From the NCBI GenBank assembly GCA_937894825.1, contig CALCQT010000424.1, forward strand, positions 1 to 16,435: DNA of 16,435 nucleotides, given 5' to 3'. The notes below the pieces were generated by a model. The model had not been told where the DNA came from, did no database searches, and saw only the letters and a program-made list of their open reading frames with translations. Of this stretch, positions 14,880 to 16,435 are shown one piece after another; position 1 is the stretch's first letter; each line of letters opens with the position of its first letter. This DNA is from an uncultured Anaerolineaceae bacterium. Lineage in GTDB: Bacteria > Chloroflexota > Anaerolineae > Anaerolineales > Anaerolineaceae. The translations under genes were made by a program, and so were the position numbers.

Positions 14880-15761
14880 ATGGAAAGTACGATTTTATCT
14901 GAGAAACACACTGGCACTTCATTTTTCTCTCGGTTTCGCACATGGCTGGGCGAGGCTGTTCCGATCCTGGTTTTGATTTTCTGGAGCATTATCGCACTGT
15001 TTCCGATCTATTTGATTCTGGTGAACGCCTTCAAGGAGCGGAAGTCGATTTTCAGACTGCCGTTTGCGATCCCTTCGGAGGAGACCTTCAGTCTGGTTGG
15101 TTTTGAAACCGTCAATGCCCGTTCCAGTTTTGACACTTATTTCCTCAACAGTATTATTGTTACGGTTTTCGCATTGGCATTGACGCTTCTGTTTGGAACG
15201 ATGGCTTCCTTTGCATTGGCACAGTATAAGTTCAAAGGCTCGACCATCGTCAGCCTGGTCTTCTCAATTGGGATTATGATCCCGATCCGTCTGGCGACGG
15301 TGGGAATTCTACGCCTGATGGTCAATCTGAAGTTGACCAATACGCTTTGGGCGTTGATCATTGTCTATATCGCGCAGTCGCTGCCGATGACGATTTTTAT
15401 TCTCTCCTCGTTTATGCGGCAGGTTCCTCAGGAATTGATCCATGCCGCGCGAGTGGACGGCGCATCAGAGTACCGGATCTATTGGCTGGTTTTGCCATTG
15501 ATCCGCCCCGCGTTGGGGGCGATCGGGATTTTCACTATGATTCCGATTTGGAATGACCTTTGGTGGCCGCTGATTTTGGCTCCGAGCCGGGATACGGCAA
15601 CCGTGACGCTGGGTGCACAGCAATTTTTGGGGCAATATATGACGGATTGGAATGCCATATTGGCTTCTATGACAATGTCGATTGTGCCGGTTTTGATTTT
15701 CTACTTTATTTTCTCAAAACAGATGATCAAGTCGATTACCTCCGGCGCGTTGAAATCATAA
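14880..15761 (+). CDS. Sugar ABC transporter permease (MalG/UgpE type)
   Basis: This 293-residue protein is the second channel subunit of the CUT1 importer. Start ATG 14880 has AAGGAG 6 bases upstream, overlapping the end of the previous permease gene. Predicted spans lie at about residues 28-50, 90-115, 123-147, 155-178, 205-225 and 260-283. The EAA-type loop reads HAARVDGAS (188-196) after PQELI, with His in place of the usual first Glu or Ala. The C-terminal LVLPLIRPALGAI stretch is typical for MalG-like subunits. No ATPase gene follows. In many bacteria a single MsmK/UgpC-like ATPase serves several such importers, which is the likely case here. Confidence 0.94.
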   Translation: MESTILSEKHTGTSFFSRFRTWLGEAVPILVLIFWSIIALFPIYLILVNAFKERKSIFRLPFAIPSEETFSLVGFETVNARSSFDTYFLNSIIVTVFALALTLLFGTMASFALAQYKFKGSTIVSLVFSIGIMIPIRLATVGILRLMVNLKLTNTLWALIIVYIAQSLPMTIFILSSFMRQVPQELIHAARVDGASEYRIYWLVLPLIRPALGAIGIFTMIPIWNDLWWPLILAPSRDTATVTLGAQQFLGQYMTDWNAILASMTMSIVPVLIFYFIFSKQMIKSITSGALKS

Positions 15762-15775
15762 AAATGGCGAAATGA

Positions 15776-15798
15776 ATATCATCGGATAACGGTGATAT
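15776..15798 (+). repeat. Short inverted repeat before the second oxidoreductase gene
   Basis: ATATCATC (15776-15783) can pair with GGTGATAT (15791-15798) around a 7-base loop, with one G-U pair. No strong T run follows, so I regard it as a possible processing hairpin or weak regulatory site rather than a terminator. Confidence 0.3.
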
Positions 15799-15825
15799 TT
15801 ATTCTCGTTGAAAGGAGCGTTTTTT

Positions 15826-16422
15826 ATGCGGGTTGGAATTGTCGGTACCGGCGCGATGGGAACCACTCACGCGGCAAGTTGGGCGGAGACGCCGGCGCAG
15901 ATTGCCGGTTTTTGCGCTGAAACTGTTGCCGGCGCTGCGGCGCTGGCGGATCAATATCGGGCCAAAGCGTTTGTTTCGCTGGAGGCGATGCTCCCGGAAG
16001 TGGATGTGGTGGATATCTGTACGCCGACCTATCTGCATCCGGAGCAGGTCCGGCTGGCAGCGGCGGCCGGCAAAGATATCGTCTGTGAGAAGCCGCTTGC
16101 GCTGGACGTAAAAAGCGCGGCGGAAATGCTGAAAATCTGTGATGACGCCGGCGTGCGTTTATTGGTCGCGCATGTGCTGCGATACTTTCCGGAATACGCT
16201 GCCGCAAAAAAGATGGTGACAGAAGGGAAATTGGGTAAACCGGGCACCATTCATCTGCGGCGCTGTAATTATCGCCCGAAGAAAGCGGCCGGCAATTGGT
16301 TTTTGGACGACAGGAAATCCGGTGGTCTGCTGATGGATCTTTCGATCCATGATTTTGATTATGCCCGCTGGGTTGCCGGTGAGGTAGAGACAGTTTTTTC
16401 CGCCACGGTCAGCGCGGTGAAC
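15826..16422 (+). CDS. Gfo/Idh/MocA family oxidoreductase (3' truncated)
   Basis: This open frame runs off the contig end. GAAAGGAG lies upstream of ATG 15826. The visible 199 residues begin MRVGIVGTGAMG, a Rossmann nucleotide-binding loop. VCEKPLAL (86-93) carries the family EKP motif with the catalytic Lys. MDLSIHDFD (170-178) carries the conserved Asp171 and His175 of the active site. The usual length is 330-400, so the C-terminal part is missing; the last four codons of the raw frame (R-S-E-E) are adapter. It lies 64 bases after the second permease gene and probably belongs to the same transcript, where it would oxidise the imported sugar or a derivative. It is clearly a different paralogue from the one at 655-1701, with little identity outside the motifs. 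The substrate is unknown; myo-inositol or glycoside oxidation are possibilities. Confidence 0.92.
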
Positions 16423-16435
16423 AGATCGGAAGAGC
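16423..16435. other. Illumina adapter remnant, right end
   Basis: The last 13 bases, AGATCGGAAGAGC, are the standard Illumina adapter start and the exact reverse complement of bases 1-13. Genomic sequence ends at about 16422. Confidence 0.96.

Noticed and set aside
1..16435. Terminal 13-base inverted repeats as a transposon or linear-element end
   Set aside because: The repeats are exactly the Illumina adapter stem, and the flanking genes are ordinary truncated metabolic genes.

Overview
The window is a 16.4 kb fragment of a bacterial chromosome, probably from a metagenome assembly. It carries two carbohydrate-uptake clusters on either side of a housekeeping pair, dnaE and pfkA. The gene style suggests a heterotrophic, saccharolytic bacterium. 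Anaerolineae-like Chloroflexota is my best guess from the general look of the proteins and the binding proteins without a lipobox. This is inference only, because there is no rRNA or other taxonomic marker here. The first and last 13 bases are leftover Illumina adapter stem, so both terminal genes are cut by an artefact and end in false residues.

Left cluster (minus strand, read from about 6.8 kb down to 1): a LacI-family repressor, a ribose-type sugar-binding protein, a strong terminator hairpin, a fused two-domain RbsA-type ATPase, an RbsC-type permease, a Gfo/Idh/MocA oxidoreductase and a truncated TIM-barrel sugar isomerase/epimerase. Together they look like one regulated import-and-catabolism unit for a sugar, inositol or sugar derivative. 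A LacI-type palindrome lies just downstream of a candidate promoter for the repressor.

Middle (plus strand, 7.0-12.2 kb): DNA polymerase III alpha subunit (dnaE) with an apparently complete PHP metal site and a long acidic/proline-rich linker near the C-terminus. It is followed by 6-phosphofructokinase (pfkA) and a clear intrinsic terminator.

Right cluster (plus strand, 12.4 kb to the end): a family 1 sugar-binding protein, a terminator hairpin, two MalF/MalG-type permeases, and the first half of a second Gfo/Idh/MocA oxidoreductase. No ATPase is present, so one encoded elsewhere probably energises this importer. Both clusters place an intrinsic terminator directly after the binding-protein gene, an arrangement that would give excess binding protein over membrane subunits.

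I saw no tRNA, rRNA, CRISPR array, insertion sequence or phage gene, and nothing I would call a wholly new system. The points most worth a second look are the adapter ends, the candidate operators, the DnaE architecture, and non-standard active-site residues in the RbsA-type ATPase and the phosphofructokinase.
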